From the NCBI GenBank assembly GCA_963621995.1, contig CAVFFZ010000001.1, positions 124,001 to 188,000 of the forward strand: a stretch of 64,000 bases of DNA, written 5' to 3'. Under the pieces are notes generated by a model. That model did not search any database. It saw nothing but the letters and a program-made list of their open reading frames with translations, and had not been told where the DNA came from. Made by a program: the position numbers and the translations under genes. The stretch is from UMGS1663 sp963621995. GTDB lineage: Bacteria; Bacillota; Clostridia; TANB77; CAG-508. The number at the start of each line of letters is the position of its first letter. The first letter of the stretch is position 1. Below are positions 35,218 to 43,898 of this stretch, in pieces.

Positions 35218-36309
35218 TTATACATTAAATCTAAATAACACTATATCTCCGTCTTGCATTACATATTCTTTCCCTTCTGAGCGAACTAATCCTTTTTCCT
35301 TACATGCAAGCATAGAACCTTCTCTTATTAAATCATCATAAGAAACAACCTCTGCACGTATAAAGCCTCTTTCTATGTCTGAATGGATTTTTCCTGCTGC
35401 TTGTGGTGCTTTTGTTCCTTTTTTTATTGTCCAAGCTCTTACTTCTGGCTCTCCTGCTGTTAAGAAGCTCATTAAACCTAATAAATCATAACTTGTTTTT
35501 ACAACTTTGTCTAATCCAGATTCACTAAGTCCTAATGCTTCTAGCATTTCCTTCTTATCATTACCTTCTAGGCTAGATAATTCTTCTTCTATTTTTACAC
35601 AAAGTGGAATTACTTTTGCATTTTCTGTCTTAGCAAATTCTTCTACTTCTTTTACCATTTCATCATTTTCCGCATCTTCAATTTGTTCTTCTGAAACATT
35701 TGCTATATATAAAACTGGTTTTGAAGTAAGTAAATATAAATCTTTTATTTGTTCTTTTTCTTCGTCTGTAAGTTCTACTGTTCTTGCACATTTTCCTTGT
35801 TCTAAGGCTACTTTTATTTTTTCTAATACTTCTATTTCATCTGCTACCTTTTTATCCGCTTTTAATCTTTTTTTAGCACTATCTAATCTTTTTTCTACCA
35901 TTTCCATATCTGAAAAGATTAATTCTAAATTTATTGTTTCTATATCCCTTAGTGGAGCTATACTTCCATCTACATGGACAATGTTTGAATCTTCGAAGCA
36001 TCTTACCACATGTGCTATTGCATCTACTTCTCTAATATGTGATAGGAACTTATTTCCTAACCCTTCTCCCTTACTTGCTCCCTTTACTAAACCTGCTATA
36101 TCAACAAATTCTATTATTGCGTGTGTTGTTTTTTCTGGTTTATACATTTGGGTTAATTTATCTAATCTTTCATCTGGTACAGGTACAACTCCTACATTTG
36201 GTTCTATTGTACAAAATGGATAGTTTGCACATTCTGCCCCTGCATTTGTTATGCTATTAAATAATGTTGATTTTCCTACGTTTGGAAGTCCTACTATTCC
36301 TATTTTCAT
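35218..36309 (-). CDS. ychF: Obg-family ATPase YchF/EngD
   Basis: A 363-residue translation-factor-class NTPase that binds ribosomes. G1 GLPNVGKSTLFN, then the G2-type segment around NYPFCTIEPNVGVV, G3 DIAGLVKGASKGEGLG, and NVSEEQ in place of NKxD, which explains the ATP preference in this family. The C-terminal TGS domain is present (RAWTIKKGTKAPQAAGKIHS). GAAGG precedes the start. tRNA-Thr lies just upstream. Confidence 0.95.
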   Translation of the reverse strand: MKIGIVGLPNVGKSTLFNSITNAGAECANYPFCTIEPNVGVVPVPDERLDKLTQMYKPEKTTHAIIEFVDIAGLVKGASKGEGLGNKFLSHIREVDAIAHVVRCFEDSNIVHVDGSIAPLRDIETINLELIFSDMEMVEKRLDSAKKRLKADKKVADEIEVLEKIKVALEQGKCARTVELTDEEKEQIKDLYLLTSKPVLYIANVSEEQIEDAENDEMVKEVEEFAKTENAKVIPLCVKIEEELSSLEGNDKKEMLEALGLSESGLDKVVKTSYDLLGLMSFLTAGEPEVRAWTIKKGTKAPQAAGKIHSDIERGFIRAEVVSYDDLIREGSMLACKEKGLVRSEGKEYVMQDGDIVLFRFNV

Positions 36310-36345
36310 TTATATTTCCTTCTTTCTTATTTTTTGCTTATTTTT

Positions 36346-36421
36346 TGGAGCTACTAACCAGAATCGAACTGGTGACCTCTACCTTACCAAGGTAGCACTC
36401 TACCTACTGAGCTATAGTAGC
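36346..36421 (-). tRNA. tRNA-Thr (GGT)
   Basis: A 76-base class I tRNA: acceptor GCTACTA/TAGTAGC, D arm AGCTCAGTAGGTAGAG, anticodon loop TTGGTAA, T arm CCAGTTCGATTCTGG, encoded CCA. Confidence 0.95.
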
Positions 36422-36455
36422 AAATATTATGAGTTCCATTATTGACACTCATTTT

Positions 36456-36610
36456 TAAATTCTAGAAAAGTTCTCTAAACTTTTCCAGAATTTAAAATGC
36501 TTTGCTAAACATTCCATCTAAATCTTATTACATAAAATTTGGCAGTCGAACAAAAACAAGGCATGAAATTTTTTAATGTCTAAAAATATTAATCATACCT
36601 CTTTTGTTCT
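36456..36610 (-). repeat. Three-hairpin intergenic repeat, copy C
   Basis: The reverse complement begins GAACAAAAGAGGTATGATTA and follows the same block order as copies A and B, ending with a TTCTGGAAAAG/CTTTTCTAGAA hairpin. It fills the gap between tRNA-Thr and the stop of sigH. Confidence 0.8.
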
Positions 36611-37287
36611 TATGCTTCATCTCCTATACTTTTTATTGCTTTTTTTCTTATTCTTTGAATAGCATTATCTATTGACTTTACAGGAGCGTCTAACTTTTCT
36701 GCAATTTGAACATAGCTTTCTCCTTGCATATATCTATTTAATACCTTTTTTTCGAAATCACTTAAAGATTTATCTATAGCAACTTCTACTGTTTTATAAT
36801 ATTCTTTTTTAGTTATTGTATCTAATGGATCTTCTATTTGATGTGAATCAAATATGTCTAATAAGTTTGAATCTTCATCATCTTCATATGCTGCTGTATT
36901 TAAAGATAAATATGAATTAAGTGGCATATGTTTTTGTCTATTAGATGACTTTATTGCTGTAATTAGTTGTCTTTCAATACATAAGTTGGCAAATGTTTTA
37001 AAAGAATTTTGCATTTCTGGATTATAATTTTTTACTGCTTTAAATAATCCTATTAAACCTTCTTGTACTATATCTTCTTTTTCTGCACCAATCATAAAGA
37101 ATTTGCTTACTTTCATATTAACTAATTCTTTATATTTTTCAATAAGAAACTCAAGAGCAAATTTATCCCCAGACTTAATTACAGTAATTAAGTCCTCATC
37201 ACTCATGTTTTTATAATTGTCTGTAACTGAAAAATATAGGTTACTCTTTTTCATATTGTTTTTTATTCCCCTTTTGTTGAATTTCAT
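36610..37287 (-). CDS. sigH: Sporulation sigma factor SigH
   Basis: A 225-residue sigma-70 family protein. Region 2 has VSKFFMIGAEKEDIVQEGLI followed by GLFKAVKNYNP and FKTFANLCIERQLITAIKSS; region 4 has LSDFEKKVLNRYMQGESYVQ and the helix-turn-helix ending IRKKAI. SigH drives early sporulation and competence genes. The start may be the internal ATG at 37254, but neither candidate has ideal spacing to AAAGGGG. Its stop adjoins repeat copy C. Confidence 0.9.
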   Translation of the reverse strand: MKFNKRGIKNNMKKSNLYFSVTDNYKNMSDEDLITVIKSGDKFALEFLIEKYKELVNMKVSKFFMIGAEKEDIVQEGLIGLFKAVKNYNPEMQNSFKTFANLCIERQLITAIKSSNRQKHMPLNSYLSLNTAAYEDDEDSNLLDIFDSHQIEDPLDTITKKEYYKTVEVAIDKSLSDFEKKVLNRYMQGESYVQIAEKLDAPVKSIDNAIQRIRKKAIKSIGDEA

Positions 37288-37411
37288 TATTTAGCTGTAT
37301 TATATGGCAGTTTTTCTTAGAATGTCAAGAGTTTTTTGACTTTTTATTGCTATTTTTTTGTTATTATATTATAATTATAAAAAAATTTTTAATTTAAAAG
37401 GAGTTTTACAC

Positions 37412-39118
37412 ATGGCTTTTGACGGAATAGTTCTAAATTCTGTAGTATCGGAATTAAATACATGTTTAATAAATGGAAAAATAAACAAAATATACATGCC
37501 TAATTCAAATGAAATTTTATTAGGTATTTATTCTGGTGGAAAGAATTATTGTTTACTTTGTAACATCTCATCAAATAGTTATCGTACACATTTAACTACA
37601 ACTAGCAAGCCAAACCCATTAAATGCTCCTAATTTTTGTATGTTACTTAGAAAACATTTAGTAGGTTCTAAAATTATAAATATTTCTACTTTAAGTTTAG
37701 AAAGAATTGTTACAATTGAATTAGAAGGCTATAACGAACTAAATGATAAATTAAGAAAAAAATTAATAATTGAACTTATGGGAAAACATAGCAATATAAT
37801 TTTATTAAATCAGAATAATAAAATTATAGATAGTATCAGGCATTTGGATATTTCTTCTGGTTCTCTTCGTGATATTTTACCTGCAAGAGAATATGTATTG
37901 CCAAATAATGATACTAAGATGGATTTTTACAATACCTCTAAGGAAGATTTCATGAATATCATTAATAATAATAATATAATTAGATCAATTACTAATAACT
38001 ACACTGGTTTTAGTAATAGTTTCATATCTTCTATTTTAGAAAATTTGAATATTACTAATGAAAATTTTTCTAAAAACGACCTTTCTGCTTTATACGATAC
38101 TATTAGGTCTATTTTGTTTAATATTGAAACCAATAATGTTAAATTAATAAATTATAATATTAACGATTATGTAATAACTTCCTTTAATACTGAACCTTTA
38201 CAAGTTAATTTCTTCTTAGATGATTTTTATAGTAAAAAAGAAGAAAAAGATAATATAAGCACTTATAGGAATAGTCTTTTAAAATTAGTCTTAACTGCTT
38301 TAAAGAAAATATCTAAAAAACTTGATAATATAAACTTAAAATTAAAAGAATGTGATAACATGGATAAATATAGGATTTATGGTGAACTTATTACTTCTAA
38401 TTTATATAGATTAGACTCTAATCAAAACTCCGAAAGTGTTGTTTTAGAAAATTATTACGATAATAATAATAAAATTACAATTCCTTTAGATAAAACATTT
38501 TCTATTTCTTATAATGCTAAAAAATTCTTTAAAAAGTATCATAAATTGAAAAATACTTTAGAAATTGTAAGCGTTCAAAAACAAGATACTATAAAGGAAA
38601 TAGATTATTTAGAAAGTATAGTTTATGAATTAGAAAGTGCTAATTCAATTTCTGATTTAAATGAAATATATTTAGAAATTTCTGAGAATGGTATTTTTAA
38701 AGGAAAAGAAAAAGCTAATATTAAGAAAAATAAAATTAATAAGAAAAAAGTTCACAATGAGTATGAACCAATTGTTTACACTGTAGATGGCTTTGCTCTA
38801 TATGTTGGAAAAAACAATAAACAAAATGATTATATAACTACTAAACTTGGAAAAAACGAAGACTATTGGTTTCATACTAAAGATATCCGTGGAAGCCACT
38901 GTCTGCTTAAATGCAATGGAAAAAGTGTAAAAGAACATACTCTGGTAGCTTGTTGCCAGATAGCTGCATTTCACAGTAAAGCAAAACTTTCTTCAAATGT
39001 ACCTGTTGACTACTGCTTTGTAAAATATGTTAAAAAGCCTAACGGAAGTAAACCTGGTATGGTTATTTATACTAACAATAAAACAATGAATGTTAATCCT
39101 ACTCCAAAAGCTCTTTAA
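37412..39118 (+). CDS. rqcH: Ribosome quality-control protein RqcH (NFACT family)
   Basis: A 568-residue protein. The NFACT-N part has MAFDGIVLNSVVSELNTCLI, NPLNAPNFCMLLRKHLVGSK and SIRHLDISS. A long coiled coil follows, and the NFACT-R domain has NEDYWFHTKDIRGSHCLLKC. It binds the stalled 50S subunit and recruits tRNA-Ala to add alanine tails; it was earlier called fibronectin-binding protein FbpA. The ATG follows AAAGGAG. It diverges from sigH. Confidence 0.9.
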   Translation: MAFDGIVLNSVVSELNTCLINGKINKIYMPNSNEILLGIYSGGKNYCLLCNISSNSYRTHLTTTSKPNPLNAPNFCMLLRKHLVGSKIINISTLSLERIVTIELEGYNELNDKLRKKLIIELMGKHSNIILLNQNNKIIDSIRHLDISSGSLRDILPAREYVLPNNDTKMDFYNTSKEDFMNIINNNNIIRSITNNYTGFSNSFISSILENLNITNENFSKNDLSALYDTIRSILFNIETNNVKLINYNINDYVITSFNTEPLQVNFFLDDFYSKKEEKDNISTYRNSLLKLVLTALKKISKKLDNINLKLKECDNMDKYRIYGELITSNLYRLDSNQNSESVVLENYYDNNNKITIPLDKTFSISYNAKKFFKKYHKLKNTLEIVSVQKQDTIKEIDYLESIVYELESANSISDLNEIYLEISENGIFKGKEKANIKKNKINKKKVHNEYEPIVYTVDGFALYVGKNNKQNDYITTKLGKNEDYWFHTKDIRGSHCLLKCNGKSVKEHTLVACCQIAAFHSKAKLSSNVPVDYCFVKYVKKPNGSKPGMVIYTNNKTMNVNPTPKAL

Positions 39119-39147
39119 AATTCAGAAATGGAGCAATTAAATTATTA

Positions 39148-39195
39148 GAGGGTGGGTCGATTTAGTTTAACCAAAGTCTAAATTGACCCGCCCTT
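39148..39195. terminator. Terminator downstream of rqcH
   Basis: AGGGTGGGTCGATTTAG pairs with CTAAATTGACCCGCCCT around a 12-base loop, with one or two mismatches. Confidence 0.7.
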
Positions 39196-39235
39196 AATAG
39201 TTTAATCTTACACGTTCCTAATAATATTTTTTAAT

Positions 39236-39481
39236 TTAGTCTCTTACTTTATATTCTATTTTTTCCATAAATGGAAACATTTCATATATTCTTTTTTTAG
39301 TAAGCATTTCCATTACTGGATGAGGATTTTTTTCGTGAATTGATAAAAGTTTTTGTGTATAGCAATTATCTGCTGTTTTAAATAACATATATCTATTCCT
39401 TACATAAGTATAATATAGCTCATACCCCTCATCTAATTCTTTTTCAAATCTTTCAAATGTATATTTATCTTTTCCGTCCAT
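39236..39481 (-). CDS. Small hypothetical protein
   Basis: An 81-residue soluble protein with aromatic-rich segments (YELYYTYVRNRYMLFKTADN, RIYEMFPFMEKIEYKVRD). GGAAG-type ribosome site. It is 13 bases downstream of the next gene in the same orientation, so they are probably co-transcribed. No family recognised. Confidence 0.65.
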   Translation of the reverse strand: MDGKDKYTFERFEKELDEGYELYYTYVRNRYMLFKTADNCYTQKLLSIHEKNPHPVMEMLTKKRIYEMFPFMEKIEYKVRD

Positions 39482-39494
39482 AATTTCTTCCTTT

Positions 39495-40358
39495 TTATTC
39501 TATAGCATTGTCTGGCAATGTTTCTTCTAAACTTTGCCTATTTTTATCTAATTCTATTTGTTTTTCTTGTATATTTCTTATTGCTGCATTTTCATTGATA
39601 TTTGCTTTTAATTTTCCTACAAATTTATCTCTTTGCGTTCCTATATAATGTTCCTGTTCACTTGCAATATTACGTTCATTTGTACACATTTCTATAGTAT
39701 CTGCTACAATTTTTTCATCAAATAGATTAATTTCTTTTTTAGTAATAGCAGGTAATTCTAGTATTGCTTTATTTAAAATCAAATTTACTTCATCTTCAAA
39801 AATTTGTTTTGCATGTTCTATATAAGCTTTTTCTTCTATTTCATTTTCTATATTAAATTCAATTTTCATAATTAATGCTTTTTTAGATGATTGTATTTCA
39901 GAAACTACAATTTCTCTTATTTCCTTTATACATTCCTCATTTTCTTTTTGGAATTTCATTTTGTTTTTTAAATTTATATCTTTTTTTTCTTTTTTTTCAG
40001 TTTCATTTAAATCATTGTCTTTCATTTTTTTACTTTTTTTTGTTGCAAACATGCTTATTAATATATTAGAAATTTTTTCTTTCATATTATTACATTTTGC
40101 TTCAAAAGCTAGTTCTTTTAATCTATTTATTGAATATTTATCTTCTTCATAATCTTTTTTAGCATACCTTACTATATCGTTTAACATTATTGCAAATTTT
40201 CGATTATTTCCTACTATACTCCCTATACTAGTTAAATATTTTTTATATGCTTCTTCATAATCTAAGTAAATATTCTCTACTATTTCATTAATCTCTTGTG
40301 GCACATTTTGTCCATCTAAGTATCTTCTAATTTTTTCTATTATTTGTCTTTCCTCCAT
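39495..40358 (-). CDS. Hypothetical coiled-coil protein
   Basis: A 287-residue, highly charged helical protein. I do not recognise the family. Segments KSKKMKDNDLNETEKKEKKD and NIENEIEEKAYIEHAKQIFE are low complexity and coiled-coil-like. No signal peptide or membrane span. GGAGG-like site before the ATG. It is co-oriented with the small 39236 gene and with ligA upstream. Confidence 0.65.
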   Translation of the reverse strand: MEERQIIEKIRRYLDGQNVPQEINEIVENIYLDYEEAYKKYLTSIGSIVGNNRKFAIMLNDIVRYAKKDYEEDKYSINRLKELAFEAKCNNMKEKISNILISMFATKKSKKMKDNDLNETEKKEKKDINLKNKMKFQKENEECIKEIREIVVSEIQSSKKALIMKIEFNIENEIEEKAYIEHAKQIFEDEVNLILNKAILELPAITKKEINLFDEKIVADTIEMCTNERNIASEQEHYIGTQRDKFVGKLKANINENAAIRNIQEKQIELDKNRQSLEETLPDNAIE

Positions 40359-40429
40359 TTTATTCCTCTTTGTTTTTCAATTATATTTAGCATGTATACA
40401 ATATCTACTCTAATATTCATTCTTGCATG

Positions 40430-42427
40430 CTATTTTGCCATATCTTCAAATTCTTTTTCTGTTATAATTGTTATTCCTAGTTCTTGTGCTTTTGCAAGTT
40501 TTGAACCTGCATCTTCACCTGCTAGGACATATGATGTTTTTTTAGACACAGAAGATGATGTTTTTCCACCATATTTTTCTATTAAATCCTCTGCTTCTTT
40601 TCTAGAATATTTTTCTAGTGCTCCTGTTAATACAAAAATTTTTCCTTCAAAACGATTATCTATATTATCTTCTTGCAAACTTTCCATATTTACGCCTAAA
40701 TTTTCAAGTTTTTTAATAATATCTTTAGTTTGCTCTTGCGAAAAAAATTCTATAATGTTATTTGCTGTAATTTCTCCAATATCATCTGTTAAAGCTAAAT
40801 TTTCAAAGCTTGCATTTGAAAGTTCTTCCATTGTTTTATATTTTTTTGCCAAAACTTTTGCTGCTTTAATTCCTACTTGCCTTATTCCTAATGCATTTAT
40901 TACATGGAATAAGTCTTGTTTTTTGCTTTTTTCTATTGAATCTATCAAATTTTGAGCAAATTTCTTTCCATTTTTCTTTAATGATGCAACATCTTCTAAA
41001 CTTAAAGTATAAATATCTGCTATATTTTTTATTAAACCTTTTTCTATTAATTGTTCTACTATTTTATATCCTAGCCCATCTATATCCATTGCTTCTTTAG
41101 AGACAAAATGGACTATACTTCTTAAAAGTTGTGCAGGGCATTCTATTCCTATGCACCTTGTTGCAGCTTCGCCTTCTACTCTTACTGCTTGTGCTCCACA
41201 TACTGGGCAAACTTTAGGCATTTCAAATTCTTTTTCTTTCCCTGTTCTTTTTTCTTTTACAACTTTTATTACTTCTGGTATAACATCACCTTGTTTTTGA
41301 ATAACAACTGTATCCCCAATTTTTAAGTCTTTTTCTTTTATAAAGTCTTCGTTGTGAAGTGTTGTTTTTGATATTGTTGAGCCTGCAACTTTTACTGGCT
41401 CTAATATTGCCATTGGCGTTATTACACCGGTTCTTCCTACTTGGCAAACTATATCTTTTAATATAGTTTCTTTTGCTTCTGGTGGATATTTGTAAGCTAT
41501 TGCCCACTTTGGTGTTTTGTATGTTGTTCCTAATTTTTCTCTAAACGAAAGTGAATCTACTTTTACAACTGCGCCATCTATACCAAATGATAAGTTTTCC
41601 CTATCTTCCCCTATTTTATTAATTGCTTCTTCTACTTCTTGTTGATTTTTGCATAATATTCTTACAGGATTTACATTAAAGCCTAATTTTTCTAAATAAT
41701 TTAGTTCATCATAATGTGAATTAAATTTACCATCATCCCATTTTTGTACATTAAATATAAATATATCTAATGGTCTTTCTTCTGTTACTTTTGAATTTAA
41801 TTGCCTTAAAGAACCTGCCGCTGCATTTCTTGCATTTGCAAATAATTTTTTTCCTAATACTTCTTGTTCTTCGTTTAATTTTTCAAATTCTTTTGTTCCA
41901 ATAAAAACTTCTCCACGCACAGTTATTGTTACTTTTTCGTTTAACACTTTTGGAATACTTTTTATAGTTCTCAAATTATCTGTAACATCTTCTCCAATTA
42001 AGCCATTTCCTCTTGTTGCTCCTCTTACAAACACACCATCTACATATTCTAAAGCTGTTGATAAACCATCAATTTTAGTTTCTACAACATAACGTAATTC
42101 TTCATTTTCTTCTATTGCTTGTTTTTTTATTCTATCATCAAATTCTCTTAGTTCTTCAAAAGAAAATACATCTTGAAGACTTTGAAGTGGTACTTCATGA
42201 ACTACTTCTTTAAAACCTTCTTTAACATGTCCACCTACTTTTTGTGTTAATGAATCCTTGGTTATAAGCTCTGGGAACTCTTTTTCTAAAGCTTTTAGTC
42301 TATTCATCATCATGTCGTACTTGTAGTCTGTTATTTCTGGCTTGTCCTCATCATAATATTTATTGGCATAATACTCTAATTTTTCTCTTAATTCTTTTAT
42401 TTGTTTTTTAGCTTCTTCTAAATTCAT
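40430..42427 (-). CDS. ligA: NAD-dependent DNA ligase LigA
   Basis: A 665-residue enzyme of usual length. Adenylation domain with the nucleophile Lys in VETKIDGLSTALEYVDG, followed by RGATRGNGLIGEDVT and an OB fold. A four-Cys zinc finger (CPVCGAQAV, RCIGIECPAQL), helix-hairpin-helix repeats, and a C-terminal BRCT domain (GKIFVLTGALEKYSRKEAED) are present. It seals nicks in replication and repair using NAD. AGGAGG precedes the start. No pcrA precedes it in this window. Confidence 0.95.
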   Translation of the reverse strand: MNLEEAKKQIKELREKLEYYANKYYDEDKPEITDYKYDMMMNRLKALEKEFPELITKDSLTQKVGGHVKEGFKEVVHEVPLQSLQDVFSFEELREFDDRIKKQAIEENEELRYVVETKIDGLSTALEYVDGVFVRGATRGNGLIGEDVTDNLRTIKSIPKVLNEKVTITVRGEVFIGTKEFEKLNEEQEVLGKKLFANARNAAAGSLRQLNSKVTEERPLDIFIFNVQKWDDGKFNSHYDELNYLEKLGFNVNPVRILCKNQQEVEEAINKIGEDRENLSFGIDGAVVKVDSLSFREKLGTTYKTPKWAIAYKYPPEAKETILKDIVCQVGRTGVITPMAILEPVKVAGSTISKTTLHNEDFIKEKDLKIGDTVVIQKQGDVIPEVIKVVKEKRTGKEKEFEMPKVCPVCGAQAVRVEGEAATRCIGIECPAQLLRSIVHFVSKEAMDIDGLGYKIVEQLIEKGLIKNIADIYTLSLEDVASLKKNGKKFAQNLIDSIEKSKKQDLFHVINALGIRQVGIKAAKVLAKKYKTMEELSNASFENLALTDDIGEITANNIIEFFSQEQTKDIIKKLENLGVNMESLQEDNIDNRFEGKIFVLTGALEKYSRKEAEDLIEKYGGKTSSSVSKKTSYVLAGEDAGSKLAKAQELGITIITEKEFEDMAK

Positions 42428-42646
42428 TTTTTCCTCCTAGGAAACTTTAAAATAAAATGTTTTCAAAATTTCTTTTTTTATTATATACAAAAGATAAAAA
42501 AAAATAAATAGTATTTTTTAATATCCTGTAAAATTTTAATTTTCTCTTACACCTTGCAGTTACTTTACAAAATTGCATTTACTTTTTTACTTCATGGAAT
42601 TTTTAATTTGGTTCATTTTTCCCTTTCTAACTATATAACCTCTATG

Positions 42647-43171
42647 CTATGCATAAAAACCGTATAAAATTTCTTCTTCATTTACATTATTTTCTTTCAT
42701 GTAATCATCACATCTTTTTTCTAGTAATTTAAAATTGCAACATCTATCTTGTAAGTCTTTGTTGGCATGTCCATTTGAAATTATATAATATAAATTTCTT
42801 GCTCTATTTTGAATTCGTAAAGTATTTAAATCAATCCAATTCATTTGATTTATAATCATATTTTTATATTTTATATCCTCTATTTTATCTATTTCTATTT
42901 TTTCTAAATAACTACTTGGTATAGGTATCATATTATTTAAATTTATTCCGCCTAGTCTACCATTATCTATTTTTAAAAAGTCTTGCATGTTTTTCATTAT
43001 TAAATGTTTCTTTTTTGGTGATGTTAAAGGTGCAAAAAAATTCTTACCATTTACATTTAGTATAACTCCTATAAATGGTCTATTTTCCTTTTCATTTTCT
43101 ATGTATGGTATTTTAGGTTCATAATAATGTAAATAATTACAATATTCTATATCTGCTTTGTATAAATTCAT
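42647..43171 (-). CDS. ToxN/AbiQ-family endoribonuclease-like protein
   Basis: About 174 residues. The family pattern is visible: LYKADIEYCNYLHYYEPKI at the start, RPFIGVILNVNGKNFFAPLT followed by SPKKKH, then LNNMIPIPSSYL, and QMNWIDLNTLRIQNRARNLY near the end. In type III toxin-antitoxin and abortive-infection systems this fold cuts RNA and is held by an RNA made of tandem repeats. No such repeat array is visible within about 100 bases on either side. The start at 43171 fits the domain better than 43183; no clear ribosome site. Confidence 0.7.
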   Translation of the reverse strand: MNLYKADIEYCNYLHYYEPKIPYIENEKENRPFIGVILNVNGKNFFAPLTSPKKKHLIMKNMQDFLKIDNGRLGGINLNNMIPIPSSYLEKIEIDKIEDIKYKNMIINQMNWIDLNTLRIQNRARNLYYIISNGHANKDLQDRCCNFKLLEKRCDDYMKENNVNEEEILYGFYA

Positions 43172-43270
43172 ATTACAATGCATAATTAAAACATTTAAAA
43201 TACTTTAATTATTTGCTCCTTTCCTTTTTATTTTTTACTTTCTAGGCATTATTAATAAAAGTCAAAATCT

Positions 43271-43553
43271 TTATAGATTTGCACTTTTGTGTATTATTCT
43301 TTTTATTATAACTAATTTTTCTTTTTTCTGGATTTCATAAAAGATTAAAGAATTTTTATAGATTTTAAATCTGTTTTTAGTTTTTTTATATTTAACCCCT
43401 ATATATGGAAAATAAGATAAATTATAAATCGATTTTTCTATATCTATTCTAAAATTTTCTGCTGCTATTGGATTTTTCAATTTAATTTTAATATAATTTG
43501 AAATTCGATTTATATTCTTTATCGATAAATTTGCTATACTCTACGATGTAGTT
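43271..43553 (-). pseudogene. RelE/ParE-family toxin, N-terminus disrupted
   Basis: The main frame encodes INRISNYIKIKLKNPIAAEN, LSYFPYIGVKYK, and a C-terminal KLVIIKRIIHKS, a RelE/ParE pattern. It has no ATG, GTG or TTG before the middle of the fold (TTG 43480). A neighbouring frame overlapping the antitoxin end reads NYIVEYSKFIDKEY, which looks like the true start of the toxin; joining the two needs a frameshift near 43500. Likely inactive. Confidence 0.55.
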
Positions 43554-43725
43554 TATAATATTTTTCTCCTAAAAGTTGCCCCCAAACTTCATCATGTGAA
43601 TATAATTTATTTCCATTCCTTTTTTGTTCTTCATCTACTTCTGCTAGTAGTCTGTCTATTCTATCTTCTTCCTCTTTTGTAAAGAATGCTTCATTTCCTA
43701 CAATTCGCATATGTATTTTCTCCAT
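43534..43725 (-). CDS. Antitoxin of a RelBE/ParDE-like pair
   Basis: A 63-residue acidic protein (KEEEDRIDRLLAEVDEEQKR, LYSHDEVWGQLLGEKY). Size and placement directly upstream of the RelE-like gene support an antitoxin. The start may be the internal ATG at 43710, which has GGAG at better spacing. The stop overlaps the disrupted toxin start. Confidence 0.6.
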   Translation of the reverse strand: MEKIHMRIVGNEAFFTKEEEDRIDRLLAEVDEEQKRNGNKLYSHDEVWGQLLGEKYYKLHRRV

Positions 43726-43835
43726 CCATTTTTTTGTTTAATTCTATATCATTTTTACTTATAAGTCAATTATTTTTATGTAAATTCTCAAAGAAATTTT
43801 CGACAAATTTCATCATAAAACATTATCTTATAGCC

Positions 43836-43895
43836 GTGTTCCAAAACCGAGAAAAAGTAACAATTATGGACTGTCCCCAATTGCTACTTTCTTAC
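43836..43895. repeat. REP-like stem-loop after mutS
   Basis: AAAAAGTAACAATT pairs imperfectly with AATTGCTACTTTCTT around GGACTGTCCCC. It shares the GTCCCC core with the other REP-like copies and lies just after the mutS stop, so it may also terminate. Confidence 0.5.
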
Positions 43896-43898
43896 TTC

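Noticed and set aside
35507..36223. A 238-codon open frame on the plus strand across ychF
   Set aside because: It lies fully antisense to the intact ychF gene, has a Ser-rich composition typical of antisense translation, and has no ribosome site.
40344..40955. A 203-codon plus-strand frame across the 3' end of ligA
   Set aside because: It is antisense to conserved LigA sequence (BRCT region) and has no ribosome site or recognisable domain.
42647..43260. ToxI tandem repeats near the ToxN-like gene
   Set aside because: I looked on both sides of the gene for repeats of 20-45 bases and found none.
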